This document shows, piece after piece, positions 17,553-27,318 of a DNA stretch of 64,000 nucleotides. Positions within the stretch are counted from its first letter, which is position 1. Each line of letters begins with the position of its first letter. Source of the DNA: an uncultured Sphingomonadaceae bacterium (GTDB lineage Bacteria > Pseudomonadota > Alphaproteobacteria > Sphingomonadales > Sphingomonadaceae); NCBI GenBank assembly GCA_947494305.1, contig CANLUL010000003.1:186001-250000 (forward strand), read 5' to 3'. The position numbers were made by a program, and so were the translations under genes. The notes below the pieces were generated by a model. The model was given only the letters and a program-made list of their open reading frames with translations. It did no database searches and had not been told where the DNA came from.

Positions 17553-18500
17553 ATGGAAACGCGATCCAATCATATTCTTGTCGGCGTCTTTACGCTGATT
17601 TTGCTGGGACTACTGGCAGCTTTTCTAGTCTGGATTGTCCGCTTCGGCGACGGCGCGACGAAGGAATATGATATATTCTTTGCGCAATCCGTCGGCGGAC
17701 TAGCTTCGGGGACTGGCGTAACATTTGCTGGTGTTCCTTCGGGACAGGTTACCAAGGTGGAACTTTGGAAGAAAGATCCCGACTTTGTTCGCGTGCGGAT
17801 TGCAGTAACCGAAGATACGCCGATCTTGCAGGGAACAACGGCTACCATCCAGAGCGTCAGTTTTACAGCGCCGCCCAATATTCAACTAGACGGCGCCAAA
17901 AAGGATGCACCGCCTATTACCGAATTGGGGCCGGAAGGCGCTCCTGTCATTCCTACCAAACCGGGAGCGTTGGGCGAATTGCTAAATAGTGCACCATTGG
18001 TGGTTGAACGACTGGCTACACTGACTGATCGCCTGACGCTGTTATTGTCCGATCAAAATCAGGAATCGATCCAGGGCATATTGAAAAACACCAACCGATT
18101 AACCGGCAGTCTGGCGGATCAGGCACCGGGTATTGAGGCTTTGATGGCTGAGTCTCAGATAGCCATTCGCAATGCGGGGCAAACCGCAGAAAAGCTTGCC
18201 CTGCTTGCGGACAATGCAAATGGATTTCTCACCGCCAATGGCGAGCCACTGGCGAAGGATCTAAGCAAGACCCTGAAATCTGCGGAAAAGAGCATGAAGG
18301 CGCTGGATAATGTGCTGCAAGATACAAGGCCCGGTCTCCAGCAATTTGGTAACAAGACGCTGCCAGAAGTAGATCAGCTGGTGGAAGATATGCAGGCCTT
18401 GACCAGATCAATGACGTCGGTGTCGGAACGATTGGATCAAGGTGGTGCAGGCTCGCTGATTTCTGCACCCGCGTTGCCGGACTATGAGCCGGGACAATAG
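17553..18500 (+). CDS. mlaD: MlaD-family MCE domain protein (lipid transport substrate-binding)
   Basis: This 315-residue periplasmic protein is anchored by an N-terminal helix (about residues 11-32). An MCE domain follows (about 38-115: YDIFFAQSVGGLASGTGVTFAGVPSGQVTKVEL, then QGTTATIQSVSFTAPPNIQLDG). The rest is a long helical tail with many Leu/Ala heptads, ending PALPDYEPGQ. MCE proteins form hexameric rings that carry phospholipids between membranes. The longer tail resembles the tube-forming PqiB/YebT-like or mycobacterial style more than E. coli MlaD. It is the third gene of the operon after the permease and ATPase. Confidence 0.92.
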   Translation: METRSNHILVGVFTLILLGLLAAFLVWIVRFGDGATKEYDIFFAQSVGGLASGTGVTFAGVPSGQVTKVELWKKDPDFVRVRIAVTEDTPILQGTTATIQSVSFTAPPNIQLDGAKKDAPPITELGPEGAPVIPTKPGALGELLNSAPLVVERLATLTDRLTLLLSDQNQESIQGILKNTNRLTGSLADQAPGIEALMAESQIAIRNAGQTAEKLALLADNANGFLTANGEPLAKDLSKTLKSAEKSMKALDNVLQDTRPGLQQFGNKTLPEVDQLVEDMQALTRSMTSVSERLDQGGAGSLISAPALPDYEPGQ

Positions 18501-18505
18501 GGGTG

Positions 18506-19108
18506 ATGACAATGAATATTATCAAAAAGCTTCGATTGACGGGCCTAATGGCAACTCCGCTTTTGTTGAGCGCATGCGTTAGTTTTGGCGGAGCAGAACC
18601 GCCGCCATTTCTGCTGTCTCTCTCTTCCGATACAGTTGTTGCTGCCGGGGCTGAGCAGACCGGACCAAAGTCGGGAGCCGTTGTTGTGCGCTTGCCGGCG
18701 ACACCGCAAAAATTGAACAATTTGCGCGTCCCTGTTCAAACCAGTTCCACCGGCATAGCCTATCTGAAAGAAGCGGTCTGGGTCGACAAGCCGGCACGAC
18801 TGTTTCAGGATTTATTGATTGAAACGCTCAGCGCCAAAAACAATCGTATGGTGCTGACATCGGCGCAGGCTTCCGGAAAAGCGGAAACCTATTTGTCGGG
18901 TGAGCTGGTGAATTTCGGAGTGGATGGGCCTGGTTTGATGGTCACGGTTACCTATGACGCTGTAAAAATTCGCGATGGTCAACCGGTTGAAAAACGCCGG
19001 TTTGAAGCAAGTGAGAGTGTCTTTGCTGCTGAACCAGCTCCGGTCGGGGAAGCGCTTAACAGCGCAGCCAACAAGGTTGCCGCTGAAGTTGCCGATTGGG
19101 TTGGCTAA
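18506..19108 (+). CDS. ABC-type transport auxiliary lipoprotein (PqiC/DUF330-like)
   Basis: This is a 200-residue lipoprotein with signal MATPLLLSAC and acylated Cys24. The mature part begins VSFGGAEPPPFLLSLSSD and contains VVVRLPATPQKLNNLRVPV, AVWVDKPARLFQDLLIETL and a C-terminal RRFEASESVFAAEPAPVGEALNSAANKVAAEVADWV. These match the auxiliary lipoprotein family that accompanies MCE transport systems, where it probably sits at the outer membrane end. It lies a few bases after the MCE gene. Start choice is between GTG 18503, ATG 18506 and ATG 18512. It completes a four-gene set with permease, ATPase and MCE protein. Confidence 0.87.
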   Translation: MTMNIIKKLRLTGLMATPLLLSACVSFGGAEPPPFLLSLSSDTVVAAGAEQTGPKSGAVVVRLPATPQKLNNLRVPVQTSSTGIAYLKEAVWVDKPARLFQDLLIETLSAKNNRMVLTSAQASGKAETYLSGELVNFGVDGPGLMVTVTYDAVKIRDGQPVEKRRFEASESVFAAEPAPVGEALNSAANKVAAEVADWVG

Positions 19109-19114
19109 GCCAAT

Positions 19115-20188
19115 TCAGGCTATTTCGTTTTCTTCACCGTAAACAAACCCTTCGGGTGACGGCCAGTCGATTGAAGTGGCGGCCATGACCTGGAACAATC
19201 GTCCCATTTCATCCAGATGCGTTAACCGATGATGGGATGCGCGGATAGCATCTGCTTGTTTTGGCGAAGCCTTGCACAGCGTTTCGGTGCGCTGATCAAT
19301 GCCGACCGCTTTTAGCCAAATGCCCTGCTCGGCTGGTCCATGGATGGCGAGCATGCGATTGCGCGCTGTATTCGCGAGACTCAGGAAATTGACATGTGCG
19401 GTCAGGTCCGATGTGCCGGGACTATCAAAAGGGCTGATCGGCATATGCCCCTTAACTGCCTGCAATGTGCTTCCCGTTCCCGGCTCGTCATAGCCATAGT
19501 CGATAATGAGCAATACACCGCCCTGCTTGGCAATACGGTTAGCGAGTTCACCCAATATTTGCGTGCTGGCGGGGGAGCTTTCCAATATTGTTCCGACATC
19601 GAATTCGATTTTGGTCGATAGCTGATCGGCAACTGACTCGGTTCCGGGAATCGCTATAAATTTGTTGCGTTCACGGGTGACCATATGCTGTCGCCAGCCA
19701 TCCTTTGTGTAGATAAATTGCTCAATCGGAAGCGCATCAAAAAACTCATTGGCAATGACCAGCAAGGGACCCTCTTCGGGCAGACTGTCTATGGTTTCGT
19801 GCCAGGTCGCATCGGGATGCAAATCCGCCTGCTTGACCTTTAAGACCGGACTGGTCTCCACAAAATGCACGTCTGACTGACAGCCAAATTTGGACATTGC
19901 CCGCAGCGCGTCACTGGCCAAGGTACCCCGGCCGGGGCCGAGCTCGACATAGTGGCAGTTGCTCGGCGATCCTTTGCGAAGATACAGGTCGGAGAGCCAA
20001 ATGCCGATCAACTCGCCAAACATCTGACTGATTTCGGGAGCAGTGACAAAATCGCCGTCTTCGCCAATCGGATCCTTGCTGGCATAATAGGCCGCGTTGG
20101 CGATGCCCATATACTCGCCGAGTGTAATCAAGCCTTCACGATCTATTTTTTCCGCAAGTTGATGCAGCGCCGATGGCTGGTCAGGCAA
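19115..20188 (-). CDS. MidA/NDUFAF7-family SAM-dependent methyltransferase
   Basis: This 357-residue protein belongs to the class I methyltransferase family whose mitochondrial member NDUFAF7 (MidA) methylates an arginine of complex I. It shows [17 protein letters not shown] near the N-terminus, [20 protein letters not shown], the SAM-binding [19 protein letters not shown], and [15 protein letters not shown]. These are the family hallmarks. Translation probably starts at TTG 20188, with GGAGAAGAG upstream, overlapping the lgt stop by 8 nt. The lgt-midA pair is a common alphaproteobacterial arrangement. Confidence 0.9.
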   Translation of the reverse strand: MPDQPSALHQLAEKIDREGLITLGEYMGIANAAYYASKDPIGEDGDFVTAPEISQMFGELIGIWLSDLYLRKGSPSNCHYVELGPGRGTLASDALRAMSKFGCQSDVHFVETSPVLKVKQADLHPDATWHETIDSLPEEGPLLVIANEFFDALPIEQFIYTKDGWRQHMVTRERNKFIAIPGTESVADQLSTKIEFDVGTILESSPASTQILGELANRIAKQGGVLLIIDYGYDEPGTGSTLQAVKGHMPISPFDSPGTSDLTAHVNFLSLANTARNRMLAIHGPAEQGIWLKAVGIDQRTETLCKASPKQADAIRASHHRLTHLDEMGRLFQVMAATSIDWPSPEGFVYGEENEIA

Positions 20189-21047
20189 CGCTCTCTTCTC
20201 CGGTTGCCTGCTTGGTCCCGACCTGCCGTTTCTTTGCAGTAAACACTAACCACGCACCGAGCAGGATCATCGGCATCGTTAAAAACTGTCCCATGCTAAA
20301 TCCGGTCTGCTCTACAAGCCAGGTCAATTGCTGATCTGGTTCGCGGAAATATTCGACTATGAACCGGCTGAAACCATAAACGAGCAACCCTGTTCCAACC
20401 AATTTTCCGGGCTGGTAGCGTGCATCGGTTTTCCAGAAGAGTAATGACAAAATGATGAAGTAAAGCAGCCCTTCCAGTCCGGCCTCATAAAGCTGGCTTG
20501 GGTGACGTGCGACTTCCCCACCCATCGGAAAGACAATCGCCCACGGCACGTCGGTGGCCCGGCCCCAAAGTTCACCATTGACGAAATTGGCCATCCGGCC
20601 AAACAGCAGGCCAAAGGGGATAACGCACGCGACATAATCGCAAACTCGCAGAAAACTGAGTTTTTCCTTGCGTGATATCCACCAGATCGCGAGTACGACG
20701 CCCAAAGTGCCGCCATGTAGCGACATGCCGCCTTGCCAGACTTTGAAAATGTCGACGGGATTTTCGAGGATTGAGGGATTGTAGAAAAACACATATCCTA
20801 GGCGGCCGCCTAGGATGATTCCCATCGTGGCCCAGAAGATCATGTCATCAACATGCCGCTGTGCCAAAGGCGCGCCGGGCTCTCTAATCAATTTGCTTAA
20901 GTACCAATAGCCAATGATGATGCCGGCCAAATAGGCAAGAGAATACCATTTGAGCTGGAAAAATCCCAGATCCAGAGCGTTTGGAGACAGGCCCAACTCC
21001 TCAAATCGCGTAAATTCGACGGCGCTGGCCAGAATAATATCAATCAA
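20181..21047 (-). CDS. lgt: Prolipoprotein diacylglyceryl transferase
   Basis: This 288-residue inner membrane enzyme transfers diacylglyceryl from phosphatidylglycerol to the lipobox cysteine of prelipoproteins. Seven or so membrane helices are visible. Conserved elements include [14 protein letters not shown], the region [12 protein letters not shown], the signature [14 protein letters not shown], and [12 protein letters not shown]. The only plausible start is a TTG at 21047, with GGGGA about 6 nt upstream and no better ATG before the conserved region. It is the first gene of a two-gene unit with the methyltransferase and serves the several lipoproteins encoded in this window. Confidence 0.95.
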   Translation of the reverse strand: MIDIILASAVEFTRFEELGLSPNALDLGFFQLKWYSLAYLAGIIIGYWYLSKLIREPGAPLAQRHVDDMIFWATMGIILGGRLGYVFFYNPSILENPVDIFKVWQGGMSLHGGTLGVVLAIWWISRKEKLSFLRVCDYVACVIPFGLLFGRMANFVNGELWGRATDVPWAIVFPMGGEVARHPSQLYEAGLEGLLYFIILSLLFWKTDARYQPGKLVGTGLLVYGFSRFIVEYFREPDQQLTWLVEQTGFSMGQFLTMPMILLGAWLVFTAKKRQVGTKQATGEESVA

Positions 21048-21139
21048 CTCTTTTCCCCATGTGGTTTCGTGTCCATATAAAGGGTAATTCCCCTATACCA
21101 AGAGGGAAACTATAAGAGAATAATCGGGAGAAAATTGAA

Positions 21140-22849
21140 ATGCCATCAGAATTGGACTTGAAAATCCGTGCAACACTCGAAGCCATGATGGCTCCGGGCC
21201 AATTGCTTGAGCTCACGCAGGGTGAACATTTTGGTCAGCAAATGCCGATGTTCAAAAGTGCACCGGGTAATCTTGCCGATTTTATGGCCTATTTCTGTAA
21301 CCAGCATGCCGATAAGGAATTCATGGTTGATGGCGATATTCGTCTAACCTTTGGTGAGGCCTATATGGCGGCAAAAACGCTCGCTGGCGGCCTGGTTGAA
21401 GGCCATGGTGTCAAAAAAGGCGATCATATCGGCATAGTCGGGCGCAATTCAGCCAATTGGGTAATCCTGTATATGGCCGTTGTTATGGCGGGCGGTGTCG
21501 CCACCAAATTAAACGGATTCTGGCAGAGCGATGAAATTGTTGAAGGCATGAACGATGTGGGCTGCACAATGGTGTTCGCCGATGCCCAGCGGGCAAAGCG
21601 GATTGAGAATAGTGGTCTGGATTATGATGCCGAAATCGTGCTGTTTGATCATGATGTACCGCCGCTGGAAGGACTACGCGCATTATTGGCAAAGGGTGGT
21701 GGAGCTGAAACCGTCTTGCCGCAGCTCGATCCCATGGACCGGGCGACGATCCTGTTCACCTCCGGATCAACCGGTCGTTCGAAAGGCGCCTATTCGAACC
21801 ATCGTGCGGTTGTGCAAGGTGCGATGAGTTTTGTCGGCGCTTTTGCCGTGGTTGCTGCGATCATGGAGAAAGAAGGCACCATGCCTGATATTCAGCCATG
21901 TGCGTTGCTTTGTGTGCCACTGTTTCACGTAACCGCATCTGTACCATTGCTTCTGGTGAGTTTTGCACTGGGCCGCAAGATTGTGTTTCTCAACAAATGG
22001 GATGCAGAAGGCGCGATGAAACTGATCGAGGCTGAAAAAGTTACCTATTTCGTCGGCGTGCCGCTGATGAGCATGGAGATCTATTCTCATCCAAAACTGG
22101 GTGACTATGATTTGAGCACCTGTGTTTCGGTTGCAGCCGGTGGTGCACCGCGTCCGGTTGAACATGTGAAACGGATCAAGAGTGCAATGGGTGACAACGG
22201 ATTTCCCATCATTGGATATGGCCTGACAGAGACAAACGGTGTCGGCGCATCCAACCAGAACGAAAATTACATGGCGCGACCGGATAGTACCGGACGAGCG
22301 ACGCCTCCGATTGTCGAGATTGGGATTCTCGATGACGATGGCAAACCGGTTCCACAAGGTGAACGCGGAGAGGTCGGGATACGATCCATTTGCACCTTTA
22401 CCGGATATTGGAACAACGACGTCGCGACGCAGGCAGCCTATACCGATGACGGCTTTTTCCTGAGCGGTGATATTGGATATCTCGACGAAGAAGGGTTTTT
22501 GTACATCGTCGACCGCAAGAAGGATATCATCATTCGCGGTGGCGAAAATATCAGCTGTCAGGAAGTGGAAGATGCGATCTATTCCCACCCTGCCATTGCT
22601 GAAGCCAGTGTCTTCGGCGTTGAAGACGAACGTTTTGGAGAAGTTCCGGCGCTCGTCTATCACCCCAAAGATGGTCAAAGCCTGTCGCAGGAAGAACTGG
22701 TTGAATTTCTGTCGGACAAGTTGGCAGCATTCAAGATACCCAGCCACATCTGGCGCCATGATACGCCGCTCCCAAGACTGGGTACTGCCAAGATAGACAA
22801 AATTTCAGTAGCCAAGAAGCACCGCGAACTGCTTGCTGAATCGGGATGA
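21140..22849 (+). CDS. AMP-binding acyl-CoA synthetase
   Basis: This 569-residue ANL superfamily enzyme activates a carboxylic acid as acyl-AMP and transfers it to CoA. Motifs are FTSGSTGRSKGA (P-loop at about residues 206-217), GYGLTETNG (A5), LSGDIGYLDEEGFLYIVDRKKDIIIRGGENI (A7-A8 hinge) and the C-terminal catalytic region LPRLGTAKIDK, with the acylation Lys in GTAKIDK. The type resembles medium- or long-chain fatty acid CoA ligases; the substrate is not determinable. The start has GGGAG upstream. Its stop overlaps the glnD ATG (ATGA), an unusual partner for glnD. Confidence 0.9.
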   Translation: MPSELDLKIRATLEAMMAPGQLLELTQGEHFGQQMPMFKSAPGNLADFMAYFCNQHADKEFMVDGDIRLTFGEAYMAAKTLAGGLVEGHGVKKGDHIGIVGRNSANWVILYMAVVMAGGVATKLNGFWQSDEIVEGMNDVGCTMVFADAQRAKRIENSGLDYDAEIVLFDHDVPPLEGLRALLAKGGGAETVLPQLDPMDRATILFTSGSTGRSKGAYSNHRAVVQGAMSFVGAFAVVAAIMEKEGTMPDIQPCALLCVPLFHVTASVPLLLVSFALGRKIVFLNKWDAEGAMKLIEAEKVTYFVGVPLMSMEIYSHPKLGDYDLSTCVSVAAGGAPRPVEHVKRIKSAMGDNGFPIIGYGLTETNGVGASNQNENYMARPDSTGRATPPIVEIGILDDDGKPVPQGERGEVGIRSICTFTGYWNNDVATQAAYTDDGFFLSGDIGYLDEEGFLYIVDRKKDIIIRGGENISCQEVEDAIYSHPAIAEASVFGVEDERFGEVPALVYHPKDGQSLSQEELVEFLSDKLAAFKIPSHIWRHDTPLPRLGTAKIDKISVAKKHRELLAESG

Positions 22850-25629
22850 ACATACCGGCCGACATTGCTGATTCCAAATCTCTTCCGGAAAAGCGGATCG
22901 TCCGGCAGCGGGAGATTATTGACCGCCGAGCATTGTCGGGCAAGATAGAAACGCTGATTGACGAACACGGAATGGGCAAGGCCCGTGCGCAGATCCTGCC
23001 TCTGCTTCAAACGGCTTTGGCGGATGGCCGAGCAGAGATTGGTAGCCGTTTGCTCAAGCGATCCTCCGCTGGTCACGAAGCCGCTATCGCGCAGTCATTC
23101 CTGGTCGATCAACTGGTTCGGTTGATCCATGACGTCGCGGTTCACCATCAATATCCGGTGAATAATCCATCATCCGGAGAGCGTATCGCGATTATGGCGG
23201 TGGGCGGTTATGGGCGCGGGGAAATGGCGCCGCACAGTGATGTGGATATCGCCTTTCTAACACCGCACAAGCAGACAAGCTGGACCGAACAAGTGGTCGA
23301 GGCCATGCTCTATTGGCTTTGGGATCTCGGTTTGAAAGTGGGCCAGAGCAGCCGGTCTATCGATGAAATGGTTCGCATGGCGAATGAAGATCTGTCGATA
23401 AAAACAGCATTGCTCGAAGGGCGCTTCATTTGGGGCGATAGCGGAGTCTACGAAGAGGCCCGGTCCCGGTTTTTTGGCGAGGTTGTGGCCGGAACCGATC
23501 GTAAATTTGTTGCAGACAAACTCGCAGAACGCGATGCTCGGCATTTAAAAATGGGTGATAGTCGCTATGTCGTCGAACCCAATGTCAAAGAAGGCAAGGG
23601 CGGTCTGCGGGATTTGCAGACACTATATTGGATCGGCAAATATATCCACCGGGTTAGAACAGCGGCTGAATTGGTCGATGTTGGATTGCTTTCCGATGTC
23701 GAATATAAACGTTTTCGCAAGGCCGATAACTTCCTTTGGGCCGTGCGTTGTCACATGCATGACCTTACCGGGCGAGCCGAAGACCGCCTGACGTTTGACC
23801 TGCAACCTGAAGTCGCCAAGCGGATGCGGTTTGCCGAACGCAAGGGCCAGTCTGCGGTTGAACGGTTCATGCAATATTATTTCTTGAATGCAAAAGTGGT
23901 TGGCAATCTAACAGGCGTGTTTCTCGCGCATCTGGATGAAACGCATAACGCGGGTGTGCGCCGGTTCATTCCCAATATTACACGCCGCCCGAAAAAACTC
24001 AAAGGCTTCATATTGGATCGCGGGCGATTGGCTTTGCCCGATGAGAGTTTCTTCGAAGAAGATCCGGTACGGTTGATCGAGATATTTCAGCTCGCGGACA
24101 AGCATGAGTTGGAAATTCATCCTTTGGCCATGCGGGCGGCCCGGCGTGATGCGAAACTGATCAACAACAAGATCCGTGAAGATAAGCGAGCAAATAAACT
24201 GTTTCTGGAGGTACTTTGTTCGCCGCGTGATCCGGAACTGGTTCTACGCTGGATGAACGAGGCCTCGATTTTTGGTCGCTTCGTTCCCGATTTTGGACGA
24301 GTGGTCGCACAGATGCAGTTTGATATGTACCACCATTATACGGTGGATGAGCACAGCATTCGGGCGATTGGTCTGTTGGCAAAAATTGGCAATGGTTCGT
24401 TGGCGGAGGATCATCCCAACTCTACCGAGACTATGCAAAAGTTGAAAAACCGCCGCGTATTGTTTGTCGCAACATTGCTGCACGATATTGCCAAGGGAAG
24501 GGGCGGCGATCACTGTGTATTGGGTGCCGAGGTTGCACTGGAATTATGCCCACGCTTCGGATTGGAGCCGTTCGAAACCGAACTGGTAGCCTGGCTAGTA
24601 CGTCATCACTTATTCATGTCGGCCACAGCCTTTAAGCGGGATCTTTCAGACTATAAGACTGTTCAGGATTTTGTCGCTCAGGTAAAAAGCATGGAGCGTC
24701 TCCGACTGCTTACAGTGCTTACGGTAGTAGATATTCGCGCTGTTGGCCCGGGGATTTGGAACAGCTGGAAACGGCAACTGCTGACCGATTTGTTTGAAGC
24801 TTCAGAAGAAATGCTGCGTCTAGGGCACAAACAACGCGGGCGTGATGAACGGATTGCTGAGAAGAAGGCGATATTGTTTGATGTGCTGGATATCGCGCAA
24901 ACAGATTTTGATATATTAGCCAGTCGCCTGACCGATCCATATTGGATCGCGGAACCGAACGATATGATCGAACAGAACGCGCGGTTAATGCTGCGAGCTG
25001 GTGAAGATAGTCTGGCTATTGCCGCCGACCCCTATCCGGATCGAGGTGCGACCCTGGTCACTGTTTATGCTGCCGATCATCCAGGACTTTTCTACAGGAT
25101 AGCTGGCGGTATCCACGTGGCTGGTGGGAACATTATCGACGCTCGCATCCATACGACGCGTGATGGGATGGCAATCGACAATTTCCTGGTCCAGGATCAG
25201 CATGGCGCGCCCTATTCCGAAGAGCGCCAGCTGGAGCGACTCAAGCAAGCAGTTGAAGATGCGTTGGCCAATCGGTCAAAGCTTATTACAAAACTGGATG
25301 CGCGGCCGCTGTCGCATGCAAGAGCCGATGCTTTCACCATCACGCCTGGCGCTATGGTCGACAACGATGCTTCGAATCGTTTCACTGTAATTGAGGTGAA
25401 TGCGCAGGACCGTCCTGCTTTGCTTCACGAACTCGCCTATGCGCTTTTCCAGGCGAAGGTAACGGTTCATAGCGCCCATATTTCCACCTATGGTGAGCGA
25501 GCAGTTGATACTTTTTACATCACTGATCTGCTAGGAGGGAAAATCTCCAACAAGGTTCGACTCAATAATCTGAAGAAGAAGCTCATTGCTGCGGCGACGG
25601 AAAAGTCGGAGGCTGAAAAAGCGGCTTAA
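22846..25629 (+). CDS. glnD: Bifunctional [protein-PII] uridylyltransferase / uridylyl-removing enzyme
   Basis: This 927-residue nitrogen sensor uridylylates PII when glutamine is low and deuridylylates it when glutamine is high. Domain order: nucleotidyltransferase with GGYGRGEMAPHSDVD at residues 120-134 (metal ligands Asp132 and Asp134), the GlnD PII-UTase helical region, an HD domain with LLHDIAKGRGGDH (His546-Asp547), and two ACT domains near the C-terminus (VTVYAADHPGLFYRIAGG and IEVNAQDRPALLHELAYALF), which bind glutamine. Length is as expected. The ATG overlaps the acyl-CoA synthetase stop. mutS and a malic enzyme lie within 5 kb, a grouping seen around glnD in other alphaproteobacteria. 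Confidence 0.96.
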   Translation: MNIPADIADSKSLPEKRIVRQREIIDRRALSGKIETLIDEHGMGKARAQILPLLQTALADGRAEIGSRLLKRSSAGHEAAIAQSFLVDQLVRLIHDVAVHHQYPVNNPSSGERIAIMAVGGYGRGEMAPHSDVDIAFLTPHKQTSWTEQVVEAMLYWLWDLGLKVGQSSRSIDEMVRMANEDLSIKTALLEGRFIWGDSGVYEEARSRFFGEVVAGTDRKFVADKLAERDARHLKMGDSRYVVEPNVKEGKGGLRDLQTLYWIGKYIHRVRTAAELVDVGLLSDVEYKRFRKADNFLWAVRCHMHDLTGRAEDRLTFDLQPEVAKRMRFAERKGQSAVERFMQYYFLNAKVVGNLTGVFLAHLDETHNAGVRRFIPNITRRPKKLKGFILDRGRLALPDESFFEEDPVRLIEIFQLADKHELEIHPLAMRAARRDAKLINNKIREDKRANKLFLEVLCSPRDPELVLRWMNEASIFGRFVPDFGRVVAQMQFDMYHHYTVDEHSIRAIGLLAKIGNGSLAEDHPNSTETMQKLKNRRVLFVATLLHDIAKGRGGDHCVLGAEVALELCPRFGLEPFETELVAWLVRHHLFMSATAFKRDLSDYKTVQDFVAQVKSMERLRLLTVLTVVDIRAVGPGIWNSWKRQLLTDLFEASEEMLRLGHKQRGRDERIAEKKAILFDVLDIAQTDFDILASRLTDPYWIAEPNDMIEQNARLMLRAGEDSLAIAADPYPDRGATLVTVYAADHPGLFYRIAGGIHVAGGNIIDARIHTTRDGMAIDNFLVQDQHGAPYSEERQLERLKQAVEDALANRSKLITKLDARPLSHARADAFTITPGAMVDNDASNRFTVIEVNAQDRPALLHELAYALFQAKVTVHSAHISTYGERAVDTFYITDLLGGKISNKVRLNNLKKKLIAAATEKSEAEKAA

Positions 25630-26147
25630 CCCATTTTATCTTTGAGCGCAGCCAATGCGCCAAACGGACCTGCTTCTTCTTCGCTTTTCAATCCTTGTTT
25701 TTCGGCCACTACATCGGCGCTGGGACCGCGGGGAAAGGGGTCGAGTGACAGATAAAGGGTTTGCGCAATGGCCTCTCCTATATCAATTTTGTTGCCTTCA
25801 TATTCGACGATGTCACAATCTTCAGCCGCAAGTTCAATCTCTTCGTCGCTTTCCGGAATCTCTGTTTTCGGCAGGAAAATCACCGCAAACTGTTCTTCGA
25901 TAAGGACGGGAATTGGCTCCGCGCTTATCGAACAATATTGTTCCAATTCAGCATTGATCACGCCGGTGAGATGAATTTTGTTGCCATCTACGGCCAACGC
26001 GTAGGTCGCGCTTAGCATCTGAATGGCCGGTAGACCAAAGCGTTTGGCAAGTGCCTTTCGTTCATTATTGTCGGCCGTGACAGAGCGTTTTTTGTTATCA
26101 GCGCCTAATTCTGACAATTTCACAATATGCGAAAATTCAGGTGTCAT
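25626..26147 (-). CDS. DUF177 (YceD) family protein
   Basis: This 173-residue protein is of the DUF177/YceD family, which in many bacteria precedes rpmF and is linked to 23S rRNA metabolism. The family core is visible: INAELEQYCSISAEPIPVLIEEQFAVIF, where the usual CXRC-type cysteines are reduced to one Cys, followed by a strongly acidic segment PESDEEIELAAEDCDIVEYEGNKIDIGEAIAQTLYLSLDPFPRGP. Start and stop overlap neighbours: ATGA with the chaperone gene upstream and 4 nt convergent with glnD. No rpmF is adjacent here; this order after the bc1 chaperone is usual for alphaproteobacteria. Confidence 0.85.
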   Translation of the reverse strand: MTPEFSHIVKLSELGADNKKRSVTADNNERKALAKRFGLPAIQMLSATYALAVDGNKIHLTGVINAELEQYCSISAEPIPVLIEEQFAVIFLPKTEIPESDEEIELAAEDCDIVEYEGNKIDIGEAIAQTLYLSLDPFPRGPSADVVAEKQGLKSEEEAGPFGALAALKDKMG

Positions 26148-26671
26148 TTCGAAATCTCGGGAATTGTGCCAGAAATGATCTCAGCAGTACCGGTGCTGAT
26201 AAGGTCGGCGTGAAATTGCTGTAAATGCGTGGCCACAAATTTTATCGCTTCTTTGTTGGGCTCGTCGCCTCGATACAAATTGCGATTCAGTGCTTCCACC
26301 AGCTTTTCTGTATCATCAATGGATTCGCGGTAGGCACCGATACGACCGCCCAGTGCTCCCATCATACGTTTCACATGTTTGCCAACAACCATATCGCCAA
26401 TGCCAATCTGTCGCAATTGTCCGTCCATGTCAGTGATGAATAATTCGGTCAGCCAGGACGCTTGTTGATTGGCGGACTCATCGCTTTCTAGCCGGATCAG
26501 TACCAATACAAATATAGCCGCAATCATATCGAACCGGCCATCGAGACTATCAGGAACAGCACCTTCTTCATACCAAAACAGTCGTCGTCCTTCCGCGATA
26601 ATCGCGTCATAAAGCGGCTGCATTTCCGCGTTCGGATTTTCCTTGGAAAACAGCTTGTCGAGAAAAGACAT
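26144..26671 (-). CDS. Ubiquinol-cytochrome c chaperone family protein (CBP3-like)
   Basis: This 175-residue protein belongs to the family of the mitochondrial CBP3 chaperone, which helps assemble the cytochrome bc1 complex. Recognisable parts are MSFLDKLFSKENPNAEMQPLYDAIIAEGRRLFWYEEGAVPDSLDGRFDMIAAIFVLVLIRLE and TELFITDMDGQLRQIGIGDMVVGKHVKRMMGALGGRIGAYRES. The match to the family pattern is good across its length. It forms a two-gene unit with the DUF177 gene (4-nt overlap) and is divergent from bamE across 158 nt that should hold both promoters. Confidence 0.88.
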   Translation of the reverse strand: MSFLDKLFSKENPNAEMQPLYDAIIAEGRRLFWYEEGAVPDSLDGRFDMIAAIFVLVLIRLESDESANQQASWLTELFITDMDGQLRQIGIGDMVVGKHVKRMMGALGGRIGAYRESIDDTEKLVEALNRNLYRGDEPNKEAIKFVATHLQQFHADLISTGTAEIISGTIPEISK

Positions 26672-26829
26672 GTTCTAACGTTCCAGTATCATAGGCCGAA
26701 AGCTTGTTTCGGCGATTGTTAAGTCTACATACAGGGCATATTGATATTTACTGCGCGAGATGCAATGGGCCTTTGCAGATTGCGGTTTTACTCGAATGAT
26801 CGAGATGAAACCAGTATTGGAGTTACGAA

Positions 26830-27312
26830 ATGTTAAAGCAGCCTAGAAAAATTGCGATAGTGGGCGGATTAGTTGCCGTTGGCATGGTATTATCAGGCTG
26901 TACGCAAGTGCGCGGGCATCAGGGCTATGTTGCCGATGCTGTACTGATTACATCTGTTGCTCCAGGAATTGACAACCGCCAATCAGTGGAAGCATCTTTG
27001 GGCCGCCCAACCTTTACGGGGCAATTCGATGATAATATATGGTATTATGTGTCGCGTGAAACACGGCAATTGGCGTTTAACTCTCCCCGACCTCGCGATC
27101 AGCAAGTGCTTCGCGTCCAGTTTGATGCCGCAGGTAACGTGATTTCTGCTGATCGAACCGGATTGGAATTGGTGGCCAATATCAGTCCAGATGGCGATAA
27201 AACGCCGACATTGGGCCGGGAGCGGGGGTTCTTTGAAGAGCTGTTCGGTAATATTGGCGCTGTTGGTGCTCCCGGTGCACAGGGGCCGAGCAACGACCGT
27301 ACTCGGCCTTAA
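26830..27312 (+). CDS. bamE: Outer membrane protein assembly factor BamE
   Basis: This is a 160-residue lipoprotein of the SmpA/OmlA family, a subunit of the BAM complex that inserts beta-barrels in the outer membrane. The signal ends GMVLSGC with Cys24. The BamE domain has GIDNRQSVEASLGRPTFTGQFDDNIWYYVSRETRQLAFNSPRP and VQFDAAGNVISADR. The C-terminal tail is Gly/Pro-rich, as in other alphaproteobacterial BamE proteins. A GGAG ribosome binding site precedes the ATG. It is divergent from the bc1 chaperone gene. Confidence 0.93.
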   Translation: MLKQPRKIAIVGGLVAVGMVLSGCTQVRGHQGYVADAVLITSVAPGIDNRQSVEASLGRPTFTGQFDDNIWYYVSRETRQLAFNSPRPRDQQVLRVQFDAAGNVISADRTGLELVANISPDGDKTPTLGRERGFFEELFGNIGAVGAPGAQGPSNDRTRP

Positions 27313-27318
27313 TACAGC

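Noticed and set aside
21767-22759. Reverse frame of 330 codons inside the acyl-CoA synthetase gene
   Set aside because: It is antisense to a gene with all ANL motifs; the product is Cys/His/Arg-rich and matches nothing.
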